In this document: positions 34,454 through 43,373 of the stretch, piece by piece | How positions within the stretch are numbered: the first letter of the stretch is position 1 | How the letters are laid out: each line of letters begins with the position of its first letter | NCBI GenBank assembly: GCA_963724975.1 | Contig: CAVRXB010000008.1 | Coordinates: forward strand, 434,001 to 498,000 | DNA: 64,000 bases | Reading direction: 5' to 3' | Source: CAIWHR01 sp963724975 | Lineage (GTDB): Bacteria > Pseudomonadota > Gammaproteobacteria > Burkholderiales > Casimicrobiaceae | Notes under the pieces: generated by a model | What the model saw: the letters and a program-made list of their open reading frames with translations, nothing else | Databases searched by the model: none | Told to the model about the DNA's origin: nothing | Position numbers and translations under genes: made by a program

Positions 34454-34562
34454 CGGACGCCTCGACTGCCCGTCTGCCCAATAGGCGGGCGCCACCAATC
34501 CTTGCAGAATCGGGCCGACGGTCGAGCCAGATGAAGGCCGTCGCAACGGGAGGAAACGAATC

Positions 34563-34820
34563 ATGACGACACCCGAAAACAGACTGCTTCCGATGAGCGC
34601 TGTTGCCGCGATGCTCGTCGTCAGCTCGACGATCATCGGGCTCGCGTGGTGGGTCGGCGACGCGATTGCGCCCGGCCTCGCTTCGATCATCGCGGTCTCG
34701 GCCCACGACGACCGTGCGCCCAGGCAGCCCGTCCCGACGCACCTGCCGGCAAAGGCGGAAAGCGCGAAAAGCGCCGTCGCGCCACCCGCGAAGCGCGTCG
34801 AAGCTTCCGTGCGGCGCTAG
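34563..34820 (+). CDS. Small single-pass membrane protein
   Basis: 85 residues. One membrane segment (about 12-44, SAVAAMLVVSSTIIGLAWWVG) and a basic Pro/Ala/Lys-rich tail. GGGAGG precedes the ATG at 34563. It opens the plus-strand set that leads to the histidine kinase. Family not recognised. Confidence 0.6.
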   Translation: MTTPENRLLPMSAVAAMLVVSSTIIGLAWWVGDAIAPGLASIIAVSAHDDRAPRQPVPTHLPAKAESAKSAVAPPAKRVEASVRR

Positions 34821-34854
34821 GTCCGAAACGTGCGAAAGACGATGGAGGATTGAC

Positions 34855-35199
34855 ATGGGCAGCTTGATGCAACTGATGGCGCTGCCGGCCGCGTGCATGT
34901 TGTTCGCATGGATGGGACGCGGTAGCGCCGATGCGATCGCGAGACTCTTGTGCAAGCTCGTGGCGATGATGGCGGTGAGCGACAGCGCGCGAGCGCGGGT
35001 TGAATGCGGGACCGTAACGGGGCCGAAAGGTGTCAAGGCGGCCCGTGCTGCGGGTTCGCGGGTGGCGATGCGCAAAAGCGCGCCGGGAGAAGGGCGCGTC
35101 GCGCGCGATCCCGCGTCACCGCAGAGCGCCATCGCCGACCCGATGCTGCGGCTGCGACGGCTGCGACCTCGCGTCGCGGCCGTGAGCGCCGGAATTTAA
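34855..35199 (+). CDS. Small membrane-associated protein, unknown
   Basis: 114 residues. ATG 34855 follows GGAGG. A hydrophobic N terminus (LMQLMALPAACMLFAWMG) and a second Ala/Leu-rich helix precede a basic tail rich in Arg. It lies 34 nt after the previous small gene and 13 nt before the next candidate. No family recognised. Confidence 0.55.
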   Translation: MGSLMQLMALPAACMLFAWMGRGSADAIARLLCKLVAMMAVSDSARARVECGTVTGPKGVKAARAAGSRVAMRKSAPGEGRVARDPASPQSAIADPMLRLRRLRPRVAAVSAGI

Positions 35200-35212
35200 C
35201 GGGTCCCGCACC

Positions 35213-35398
35213 ATGGAGTCGCAGCGCACAATTGTCGAGCCGGCACCCGAGCGCAGAAAATACGCCGAACGCAAATCCTTCCGGACCGCGCCCGCGGAAA
35301 CGAAAGGAAAGCGTTGGCTTCGCCTGACGGCTGGTTTATTGTGGGCGCCGGGCATCGACGCGCCGGCCGGCCATTACAGAAACGAGCAGAAGCGATGA
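35213..35398 (+). CDS. Candidate small gene coupled to the histidine kinase
   Basis: 61 residues, basic, with no clear domain. Its TGA overlaps the ATG of the kinase gene by 4 nt (ATGA), and third-position GC is moderate. The ribosome site is weak. It may be a leader that couples translation, or merely open by chance. Confidence 0.3.
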   Translation: MESQRTIVEPAPERRKYAERKSFRTAPAETKGKRWLRLTAGLLWAPGIDAPAGHYRNEQKR

Positions 35399-37155
35399 CG
35401 TCGCAAGAAGCGTCTAGGGGAACGGCGAGGACGCTCGAGGAAGAGCTCCTGCGTACGCTTGCTCGCCAGACGCGCCGCGTTCCGATCCCGGTGTTTCTCG
35501 CGGCGGTCATGATTGCGGCACTCGCTGCGCAGAAATTGCCTGTTGCTGCCTGGGGCGGCTGGCTTTTGATGGTCGCCGTCGTCCTCGTCGTGCGGCGAAC
35601 GCTGCTCTGGCGGCTGCCGCGGATGGAGGGCTACTCGGATCAGGAGAAGCTTCGCATCGCGATCCTGCTCAACGTCGGGATGGGCGTCGTCTATGGCCTG
35701 TCGCTGCTGTTCTTCCCGTTTCTGCCCGAGTTCGAGCGCGCGATCCAGTCGATGATCCTGGTTGGCCTTTGTGCGGGCGCCGTCGCCACGAACGTCGGCT
35801 ACATGCCCGTGCTGCTCGGCTTTCTGATCCCCACCATCGTGCCGCTGATTCTGCTCTGGGCTACGAGCCCGGGGGTCGCGGAGCCCGGTTGGGTCGAGCG
35901 GTCCACCGCGGTGCTGATCGCACTCTGCAGTGCGATTTTGATCCCGCTCGGCCGCGATGCGTTCCGGCTGTTCCGCGAATCATTCGAGATGCGGATGGAG
36001 CAAGCGGCGCTCAACCGCAAGCTGCAGGCGGCGCTCGAACAGGCAGAGGAGGCGAACCGGGCAAAAACACGCTTCCTCGCCGCGGCAAGCCATGACCTGC
36101 GGCAGCCGATCCATACGCTGAGCCTGTTCGGCGCGGCGCTCGCGATGTGCAACCTCGACGCCCGTACCCGCGAGATCTCGCAGAACATCAACGTCGCCTT
36201 GCAGGGGATGGCGTCGCAGTTCGACGCGCTGCTCGATATTTCGAAGCTCGACGCCGGTGTGGTCCGCATCAACTCCGCCCCGCTCGAACCGCGCCGCCTG
36301 GTCGAGCGCCTCGTGCGCGAGTTCGAGCCGGTCGCCCGCGCCAAGGGGCTCGAGATGCCGACGTCATGCACGTTCGACGGCGTCGTCGACACCGATCGGC
36401 TGCTGCTCGAACGCATCGTGCGCAATCTCGTCGACAACGCGATCAAATACACGGACGCGGGCAGTCTTCGGGTCGACCTCTCGGCCGCAGGCGACGACGT
36501 CGTCATCGCGGTCGCCGACACCGGGCGCGGCATTCCGCCGGCGGAGCACGCGCGCGTGTTCGAGGAGTTCTACCAGCTCGACAATCCCGAGCGCGACCGC
36601 ACGCGCGGATTCGGGCTTGGCCTGTCCATCGTGAAGCGCCTTGCCGATCTTCTCGGCATCCGGCTCGAATTGGAATCGGCGCCCGGCAAGGGAACGACGT
36701 TTCGGCTTCATCTCGTGCGTATGGCAGGAGACGCGCTCGCGCTCGCGCGTCCGCTGGTGGACGCGACTCGCATCAAGGGGCTGCACGTGCTGGTCGTCGA
36801 CGACGAAAGGCAGGTCCGTCTCGGCATGCAAACGCTGCTCGAGGGAATGGGATGCCGCGTGACGCTGGTCGATGAGACGCCGCACGCCGTAACCGCGGCG
36901 CGCGCCGACCGTCCCGACATCGTCGTCGCGGATTTTCGCCTGCGCGGCGACGACAACGGAATCGCCACGGTGCGTGCCCTGCGGCAGATCTATTCCGAGT
37001 TGCCGGCAATCCTGTTGTCAGGCGACACGGCGCCCGACCGGCTGCGCGAAGCGGAGGCGGCGGGCATCATGCTGTTGCACAAGCCGGTGGCTGTCGCCGA
37101 TCTTGCCCAGGCAATCGCCAGCGCGCGCGAGCCTCTCACGGCGTCGGGATCATGA
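35395..37155 (+). CDS. Hybrid sensor histidine kinase
   Basis: 586 residues from ATG 35395; a TTG at 35314 would add 27 residues. About six membrane segments (31-188), a coiled region, HisKA with His233 in AASHDLRQPIH, HATPase N box NLVDNAIKYT (344-353), G1 DTGRGIPP (375-382) and G2 GFGLGLSIV (405-413), and a C-terminal receiver (463-580) with Asp513 in VADFRLRG. No periplasmic sensor domain is seen, so it may sense in the membrane. Its stop overlaps the GMC gene's start by 4 nt. The NarL-type regulator at 33711 is the likely partner. Confidence 0.93.
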   Translation: MTSQEASRGTARTLEEELLRTLARQTRRVPIPVFLAAVMIAALAAQKLPVAAWGGWLLMVAVVLVVRRTLLWRLPRMEGYSDQEKLRIAILLNVGMGVVYGLSLLFFPFLPEFERAIQSMILVGLCAGAVATNVGYMPVLLGFLIPTIVPLILLWATSPGVAEPGWVERSTAVLIALCSAILIPLGRDAFRLFRESFEMRMEQAALNRKLQAALEQAEEANRAKTRFLAAASHDLRQPIHTLSLFGAALAMCNLDARTREISQNINVALQGMASQFDALLDISKLDAGVVRINSAPLEPRRLVERLVREFEPVARAKGLEMPTSCTFDGVVDTDRLLLERIVRNLVDNAIKYTDAGSLRVDLSAAGDDVVIAVADTGRGIPPAEHARVFEEFYQLDNPERDRTRGFGLGLSIVKRLADLLGIRLELESAPGKGTTFRLHLVRMAGDALALARPLVDATRIKGLHVLVVDDERQVRLGMQTLLEGMGCRVTLVDETPHAVTAARADRPDIVVADFRLRGDDNGIATVRALRQIYSELPAILLSGDTAPDRLREAEAAGIMLLHKPVAVADLAQAIASAREPLTASGS

Positions 37156-40100
37156 ACGATCGCCGCCCTTCAGGTGATCGCGACCCGACCGCGTGGATCT
37201 CACGCGGATTCGAAGTGCTCGCCGCATCGCGCGATTGCGAGCCGGCGACCGACACTATCGATTTCGATGTCGTGATCGTCGGCAGCGGCTATGGCGGCGC
37301 GATCGCCGCTGCACGGCTTGCAGGCGCGACGGACGAGAAAGACAAGAAAGACGGGAAAGCCCGCAAGATCAACGTCTGCGTGCTGGAACGCGGCCGGGAA
37401 TACCTCCCCGGAATGTTTCCATCAAGGCTCGCCGATCTCGCGGCGCATGTGCGCTTTTCCACCGAAGGCGCGACCTGCGCGCGCGGCGAGCGCGAAGGGC
37501 TCTTCGACGTGCGGATCGGTTCGGACGTGAGTGCTGTGATTGCGAATGGTCTCGGCGGCGGTTCGCTGATCAACGCCGGCGTCATGGCAACGCCGAGTGA
37601 CGACGTATTCCAGAGGCGCGAGTGGCCAGCGCTCATCCGCAATGAATCGACCGAGGAACGAGAGCAGCGTTTCAACAAGGTCCGTGTATTGCTCGGCGCA
37701 GCGCTCCCGCGCGACGGCTCCGACCCCGTCGACAACACTGTGCGCTTGAATCCCGACAAGATTCCCGCCAAGTATCGGGTACTGGAGCGAATGGCGCCGA
37801 AACCACGCAAAGGGTCGGAGCCGTTCAAGGCCGCCGCGATCACAGTCGCGCTGACCAAGGATCGCGAGTCGTACGCACGGGTAGCATTGAACGAATGCCT
37901 GCGCTGCGGCGATTGCGCCACCGGCTGCAACCACGGTGCCAAAGATTCGCTCGACGTCAATTTGCTCCGCACGGCCGAACAGGCAGGCGCACAAATCTAC
38001 ACGGGGGCCACCGTGTTGCGGCTGGAACGGCGCGATCCGGAAAGCCAAGACTCGAGTTGGATACTCGATGTCGTCCACACCGACCTCAATCTGCGCGCGC
38101 GCCAAGGCGGTCCGTTCCGGCTGGTGGCGCGAAAAGTCATTCTCGCCGCAGGCACCTACGGATCGACAGAAATCCTGCTGCGCTCGCGTAGCGAGTCACT
38201 GGTGTTCAGCCGGCACCTGGGGCAGCGATTTTCGACCAACGGCGACATGATTGCCGTCGCGTACGACCAGCGCCACGGCCGAAGCAGAACGCGTGTCGAG
38301 GTCAACGCGATCGCCGACGAGCGGGATCCTCCGGAATCGCGCAATGTGGGACCGACGATCACCGGCATCATCGACCTGCGCGACGACAGGGACAGGGTCG
38401 TCATCGAGGAAATTGACAAGGACAAGGTCGTCATCGAGGAAATCGACAAGGACAAGATCGTCATCGAGGAAATGGCGATTCCTGGACCGCTGCGGCGCGT
38501 GTTCGAAGAGGTTGTCACGACAGGGAATGTCCTGCGCAGCCTCGCGCGCATCGACGACAGCCCACACAGTCCGAAGGACCCCGACCACGATCCCTGCGCC
38601 GTCGAGCGTGGCGCGATCAAAAGCTCGTCGGTTTTCGCCATCATGGGCAACGACGGCGCAAAAGGCGCGCTCGAGCTCGTCACCGGCGAGGACGGCGACG
38701 AAAAAGACGGCGACGGGGCCGTTCGGGTGCGCTGGCCCGAGGCACGCGATCACGCGATCTTTCAACAGGGCATCAAGACGCTGCAGGCGCTTGGCAAAGC
38801 ATCGCGTATCGACGGCGAAGTGCAGTCGAACCCCATCTGGCAGCTGCTGCCCGAGGAGTTGCAATTTCTCTTCGATGACAGGCGGGGAGCCCTTCTGACC
38901 GTGCATCCGCTTGGCGGCTGCCCGATGGGCGACGCTGCCGGTCCGGTGCTGGACAAGCGTCCAGAGCCGGATAAGTCCGCGGGAGTTGAGTCACCCCCGC
39001 CGACGAACGAGGCGCCCAATGAGAATTTGCTCACGCAAGGTGTCGTCAATCATCTGGGACAGGTGTTCGATGGCGCGCAACCGCCGGCGACCTCGATGGT
39101 ATTTCGCACGCTGGTGGTGCTGGACGGCTCCATCGTGCCGACCTCGCTCGGCATCAATCCATCGCTCACGATCGCTTCGCTTGCGCTGCGGGCGATCGAG
39201 CTGCTGCGCAAGAACGAATGGCAATGGAACGCGCCGGCCGACGCGAAGCCCGCGCCCAGCGTGCGCCTGATGTTCCAAACGATGCCCGAGCCGCCGAAGC
39301 CGGCCGCGACGGAGGTGGAGATCATCGAGCGCATGTCCGGTGACGCTCCGTTGCCTGCAAAGAGCGGCGGGAAGAGGCTCGCGCGTGTCGAGCTGACACT
39401 GCGATTCAAGCCGGCGTCGCTCGCATCGCTCTTCCTGCCGACGGACGATAAGGAGCCCCCGAAACCGGATGCGACCGCGGACGCCAAGGCGCGCGCGGAA
39501 GGCAAGGTGCCGATGCAGCGTCCGCTCCGCGTCGATTCTGATAACAGCCGATTGCGCCTGTTCGACGCTAAGGAGTGGAACGATTGGCGCAGGAACGCCC
39601 GTAGCGACAGCGATCTCGACGAAATCGTCCGTTTCGTAGCGCCGTTGTCCGGAACCCTTACGTTCATGCAGCGCGAAGCCTCCACGTATCCCGAGCGGCG
39701 GTGCCGGGCGCTGCGCGCCTGGATCCCGAATCGCGGTTTGCGCGACACGTGGCAGGCAGTGGCGAGCCTCATCAAGGACTGGTTGTCAGGCACTCCGCCC
39801 CCACCGCTGCCCCCGCCGCGCGAAGGCGAGAAGTTATCGGTTTGGAAGCGCCTGCCGTTCATTGGCCCTCTTTTTCGGCGACTGTCCACGCGCATTCAGC
39901 AGCTTTACGCGCTTGCGTCGCACGCAGGCGAGGTGCGTCTGTTCGACTACGATCTCAAGATCGGCAAGCCGGACGACTCGAAGCAAACGGCGGAAGACGT
40001 GTTCCAAGACTTCGGTGACGAGCGCGCGATCCGCGGCCGCAAGCGCCTGACCTACAGCCGGCGCTGCAATCCATGGCGCCAGATGGCTCGGATGTCGCTC

Positions 40101-41507
40101 GACGCGTTTCCTGGCCTGGACGCCGACTCCGGAGCCTTCCTCGACCTCGACCTCACCTATCTCACGCAGGAAGGCGTGCCGCTGCTTCGGGTCGTCAAGC
40201 AAGAGGACCAGGTGGCGGCGATCGCCGATCTTGGATCGCTCGCCGGCTATTTCCTGCGGCTTCTGCTGTCGATTCACGTGTGGAGCTTTCGCAAGCCCGA
40301 TCCGGCTGACCCGGGAGAACCGCAACGCCTTCCCGGCAAGATCAAAGGTCTCGATGGTCCGGAGATCAGCGAGTTCGTCGTTGCGAACTTGCCGGACGGA
40401 AGGCCGGTCCGGGCGCGGCTTACCCGCTATCCGCGGCGCACATCAAAACGGCCGCCTCTGCTGATGATTCCGGGATACAGCGCCAGTGGCACGACGTTCG
40501 CGCACCCGGTGCTCGATCCACACGCAGCCGGGTATTTCTGGGAGCGCGGCCGCGACGTCTGGATCCTCGACATGCGCACGAGCTGTGGCATGCCGACGGC
40601 GCGCCTGCCGTGGACGTTCGAGGAAGCGGCGCTCGCGGACATTCCGAAGGCGATCGATTTCATCTGGCATGCGACGGAAAAGCAGCGCCATGACGCGAAC
40701 CCGGATCGGGAGCCGGTGAAAATTGACGTGCTGGCGCACTGCATGGGCTCGGTGATGTTCAGCATGGCGCTGCTTGCGCCGCCGGAAGCGGGTGACCCGT
40801 ACTTCCGCGAGCGCGAAGCGTTGCCGGCGCGCGTCGGCAAGGTTGTGCTGTCGCAGATCGGTCCCGTCGTCGTGTTCACGCCGGACAACGTCTTTCGCGC
40901 GTACCTGATGAGCTATCTGCGCAACTTCCTGCCGCTTGCCAATTATGAATTCCGGATCGGGCCGGCGCCCTCGCTCACCGACCAGCTGATCGACCGGTTT
41001 CTGGCGGCGATGCCGTACCCCGAAAACGAATTCGCCATCGAAAACCCCTGGTGGCCGTTTTGCAAGCGGACGCCGTGGGTTGGCTCGCGCCATCGGATGG
41101 ACGCGCTGTACGGTCGCGACTTCAACGTCGATAACGTGAGCGGCCGCGTGCTCGATGCGATCGACGATCTGTTCGGCCCGTTGTCCACGGATACGGTATC
41201 GCAGGCAATCCATTTCGCGCGCCTCGGCGTGCTCACCAACCGTGCCGGGCGCAACGTCTTCGTCACACGTCGCAACTTGCTCGAGCGCTGGACGCGCGAG
41301 CGGCCGACGCTGTCGCTCCATGGCGAGAAAAACGGACTCTACGACATCTCGACGCTTGCCCGCATGACGAAGCTGTTCAAGACGGAGCTCGAGCTCTCGT
41401 ACGAGACTCTGCCGCTGCACGACATGGGCCACCAGGACTGTCTCATCGGCAAGCGGGCGCGCGAGGTCTTTGTCGCCATCGAAGAGTTTCTCGATCGCGG
41501 GGAATGA
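37152..41507 (+). CDS. GMC oxidoreductase fused to an alpha/beta hydrolase
   Basis: 1451 residues. Residues 38-700 are a cholesterol-oxidase-like GMC flavoprotein: FAD motif GSGYGG (44-49), GLGGGSLINAGV (133-144) and the C-terminal HPLGGCPMGD. Cys249, Cys252, Cys255 and Cys259 form CxxCxxCxxxC in CLRCGDCATGC, a ferredoxin-like spacing. After about 400 residues of less clear sequence comes a hydrolase from about 1095 (LLMIPGYSASG), whose elbow reads AHCMGS, with Cys1197 in the nucleophile position. A 30-bp tandem repeat codes for residues 416-441. No signal peptide. Overlaps by 4 nt both the kinase gene upstream and the phosphatase gene downstream. Steroid, sterol ester or polyester substrate is a guess. 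Confidence 0.85.
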   Translation: MNDRRPSGDRDPTAWISRGFEVLAASRDCEPATDTIDFDVVIVGSGYGGAIAAARLAGATDEKDKKDGKARKINVCVLERGREYLPGMFPSRLADLAAHVRFSTEGATCARGEREGLFDVRIGSDVSAVIANGLGGGSLINAGVMATPSDDVFQRREWPALIRNESTEEREQRFNKVRVLLGAALPRDGSDPVDNTVRLNPDKIPAKYRVLERMAPKPRKGSEPFKAAAITVALTKDRESYARVALNECLRCGDCATGCNHGAKDSLDVNLLRTAEQAGAQIYTGATVLRLERRDPESQDSSWILDVVHTDLNLRARQGGPFRLVARKVILAAGTYGSTEILLRSRSESLVFSRHLGQRFSTNGDMIAVAYDQRHGRSRTRVEVNAIADERDPPESRNVGPTITGIIDLRDDRDRVVIEEIDKDKVVIEEIDKDKIVIEEMAIPGPLRRVFEEVVTTGNVLRSLARIDDSPHSPKDPDHDPCAVERGAIKSSSVFAIMGNDGAKGALELVTGEDGDEKDGDGAVRVRWPEARDHAIFQQGIKTLQALGKASRIDGEVQSNPIWQLLPEELQFLFDDRRGALLTVHPLGGCPMGDAAGPVLDKRPEPDKSAGVESPPPTNEAPNENLLTQGVVNHLGQVFDGAQPPATSMVFRTLVVLDGSIVPTSLGINPSLTIASLALRAIELLRKNEWQWNAPADAKPAPSVRLMFQTMPEPPKPAATEVEIIERMSGDAPLPAKSGGKRLARVELTLRFKPASLASLFLPTDDKEPPKPDATADAKARAEGKVPMQRPLRVDSDNSRLRLFDAKEWNDWRRNARSDSDLDEIVRFVAPLSGTLTFMQREASTYPERRCRALRAWIPNRGLRDTWQAVASLIKDWLSGTPPPPLPPPREGEKLSVWKRLPFIGPLFRRLSTRIQQLYALASHAGEVRLFDYDLKIGKPDDSKQTAEDVFQDFGDERAIRGRKRLTYSRRCNPWRQMARMSLDAFPGLDADSGAFLDLDLTYLTQEGVPLLRVVKQEDQVAAIADLGSLAGYFLRLLLSIHVWSFRKPDPADPGEPQRLPGKIKGLDGPEISEFVVANLPDGRPVRARLTRYPRRTSKRPPLLMIPGYSASGTTFAHPVLDPHAAGYFWERGRDVWILDMRTSCGMPTARLPWTFEEAALADIPKAIDFIWHATEKQRHDANPDREPVKIDVLAHCMGSVMFSMALLAPPEAGDPYFREREALPARVGKVVLSQIGPVVVFTPDNVFRAYLMSYLRNFLPLANYEFRIGPAPSLTDQLIDRFLAAMPYPENEFAIENPWWPFCKRTPWVGSRHRMDALYGRDFNVDNVSGRVLDAIDDLFGPLSTDTVSQAIHFARLGVLTNRAGRNVFVTRRNLLERWTRERPTLSLHGEKNGLYDISTLARMTKLFKTELELSYETLPLHDMGHQDCLIGKRAREVFVAIEEFLDRGE
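38397..38474 (+). repeat. In-frame 30-bp tandem repeat in the GMC gene
   Basis: Units at 38397-38426 and 38427-38456 and a partial third at 38457-38474, each coding for (V/I)VIEEIDKDK. Units differ at one or two bases. Confidence 0.85.
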
Positions 41508-43366
41508 GGATGAAAACAACGGACCCGAATTCCGACAACAGCGTAAAATTTTTTGCCGAAATCTGCTGGCTCGGGCCGATTATCGGTGTGTCGGCGCTGC
41601 GCGACGGCATGCCCAAAGTTCGCACTGCCGGCGCCGAGAATCCTGCACTCGGGAAGTGTTTCGGCGCTGCACTCGTTCCGGTCAAGACCAAAGGGCTTAA
41701 ATTCCGTGGCGATGTCGCGCAGTCGACCGAAATAAAATCGGACCAGTATGGCTGGTTCCATATCGACGCGCGCGCGAGCTTGTGGGACGGCGTCGAGGGC
41801 GTGCTGGTCATCCTGCTCTATAACCAGTCGAGCAAGCTCGAGTATTACACCTACGAGGACTACAAACCAGAACCCGCGGACAAGGCACGTTCAGCGGCCA
41901 TCGCGCTCTCGCGCGCCCACTCGTTCGCGCAGATTCTTAAGCCGATGCCGGACGAGCTCAAGTCGCAGATCGAGGGGGCGATCGCGGAGGCAGTCAAGGA
42001 ATTGCTGAAGCGCAGTGCGGAAGATCTGCGCGATGGACTCGTCAAATTGCCGCCCCCTGAACGGGCAAAGTTCGAGTGCGGTACCGATGCGGGGACGATG
42101 GTGGCTACGCCTCCGAAGGAGTCCGAGCTCGTGATCGCGGTCGCGAGCTGCCAGTACCCGACGGCGATGCTGGAAGGCGTGATCGGCGGCGCGGCTTATG
42201 AGCGTCTTGCGGCGCGTCTGTCCGCCGATAAACCGCACCCCCCGCAATGCCTGGTGCTCTGCGGTGACCAGATCTACGTCGACGGGACAGCCGGGTTCTT
42301 CGATCCGACGTCGCAATTCGATCGCTTTGTTCGACCCTATGAGATCCTGTTCCGGATGAAAGCGGTGCGCGAAGTACGGCGGCAGCTCCCTGCCTTCGCG
42401 ATGATGGACGATCACGAGATCCAGGACAACTGGGAACCGCGCATCGACGACACCAGGATCGATCCGGTGATGGTCAACGGCCGGCGTTCGTATCTTACTT
42501 TTCAGCGTCGGGCCGGACCCGACCAGCAGCCGCCGGTGGACGATTCGCGGTGTCCGCTGTGGTACCCGTTTCAGGTCAATGGCTTTCCGCTGTTCATGGC
42601 GGATACCAGGACCGAACGCACGCCGCGCATCGCGCGAACGGGAAAGACGAAGCGAAGCATCGTTACGAAAGACACCGACCATCGAGTGCGTGAGATCGAA
42701 AATGCCCGCATCATGAGCATGGGACAGATGAAGTATTTGCTCGACTGGCTTCGGCGGCAACCTCCGGACACCCCGAAAATCATTGCGTCACCGGCGATCC
42801 TGCTCCCCCGGCATGCCCGCGCCGTGACGCCGATGGAGGCGATCAGCGTTCGCGCGCTGCACTCCGATGGCTGGGACGGCTACCCCCGCTCGCTGTACGA
42901 AATATTGGCGCACATCGCGCGCGAGCAGATTCCCAATGTCGTGTTCGTGTCCGGCGACGAGCACTTGTCGTGCGTCGCCCGCATCGTGCTGAAGGCGCCG
43001 GACCGTGATCCGGTTGTCGTCCACTCGGTGCATTGCTCGCCGTTGTTCGCGCCGTTTCCATTCGCGAATTCGCTGCGTGCGGATCTCATGGCCGATGAAG
43101 AGTTCCACTTCCCTACGAGCGAGGATCGCGGAAGGGTGACGTCTAACGTGGAGACGGAGTTTGCCCCGCTAGGCGATGAAAAATTGAGCGACGATCAGAA
43201 AAGGGTGGTGACGTGCAGCGTGGAGACGAAGTTTGCCCCGCCGGGCGATGGCTTCACGCTGCTGCGGTTCTTCTACAATCGCGGCGGCTGGATGATGCAC
43301 TGCGAATTCGATCGCGCCCACGTGAAGGACGACGCAGCGAAAGTCATCGAGCGCAAGCTCGCGTGA
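41504..43366 (+). CDS. PhoD-like metallophosphatase
   Basis: 620 residues. Metal-site motifs LVLCGDQIYVDG (near 245-256), MMDDHEIQDNW (near 303-313) and VFVSGDEHLS (near 482-491) match the alkaline phosphatase D / PhoD-like family. The 190-residue N-terminal part is not typical of PhoD, and no signal or Tat peptide is present, so the protein may be cytoplasmic. Two near-identical copies of a stretch (VETEFAPLGD, VETKFAPPGD) lie at the C terminus. Two possible starts: ATG 41504 (overlapping the GMC stop by 4 nt) or ATG 41510. Likely hydrolyses a phosphoester or phosphodiester linked to the GMC/hydrolase pathway. Confidence 0.87.
   Translation: MRMKTTDPNSDNSVKFFAEICWLGPIIGVSALRDGMPKVRTAGAENPALGKCFGAALVPVKTKGLKFRGDVAQSTEIKSDQYGWFHIDARASLWDGVEGVLVILLYNQSSKLEYYTYEDYKPEPADKARSAAIALSRAHSFAQILKPMPDELKSQIEGAIAEAVKELLKRSAEDLRDGLVKLPPPERAKFECGTDAGTMVATPPKESELVIAVASCQYPTAMLEGVIGGAAYERLAARLSADKPHPPQCLVLCGDQIYVDGTAGFFDPTSQFDRFVRPYEILFRMKAVREVRRQLPAFAMMDDHEIQDNWEPRIDDTRIDPVMVNGRRSYLTFQRRAGPDQQPPVDDSRCPLWYPFQVNGFPLFMADTRTERTPRIARTGKTKRSIVTKDTDHRVREIENARIMSMGQMKYLLDWLRRQPPDTPKIIASPAILLPRHARAVTPMEAISVRALHSDGWDGYPRSLYEILAHIAREQIPNVVFVSGDEHLSCVARIVLKAPDRDPVVVHSVHCSPLFAPFPFANSLRADLMADEEFHFPTSEDRGRVTSNVETEFAPLGDEKLSDDQKRVVTCSVETKFAPPGDGFTLLRFFYNRGGWMMHCEFDRAHVKDDAAKVIERKLA
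43131..43250 (+). repeat. Duplicated segment at the end of the PhoD-like gene
   Basis: About 45-nt copies near 43131-43178 and 43200-43250, nearly identical from GTGGAGACG through GGCGATG, separated by about 22 nt. In frame. Confidence 0.7.
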
Positions 43367-43373
43367 CGCGCGT

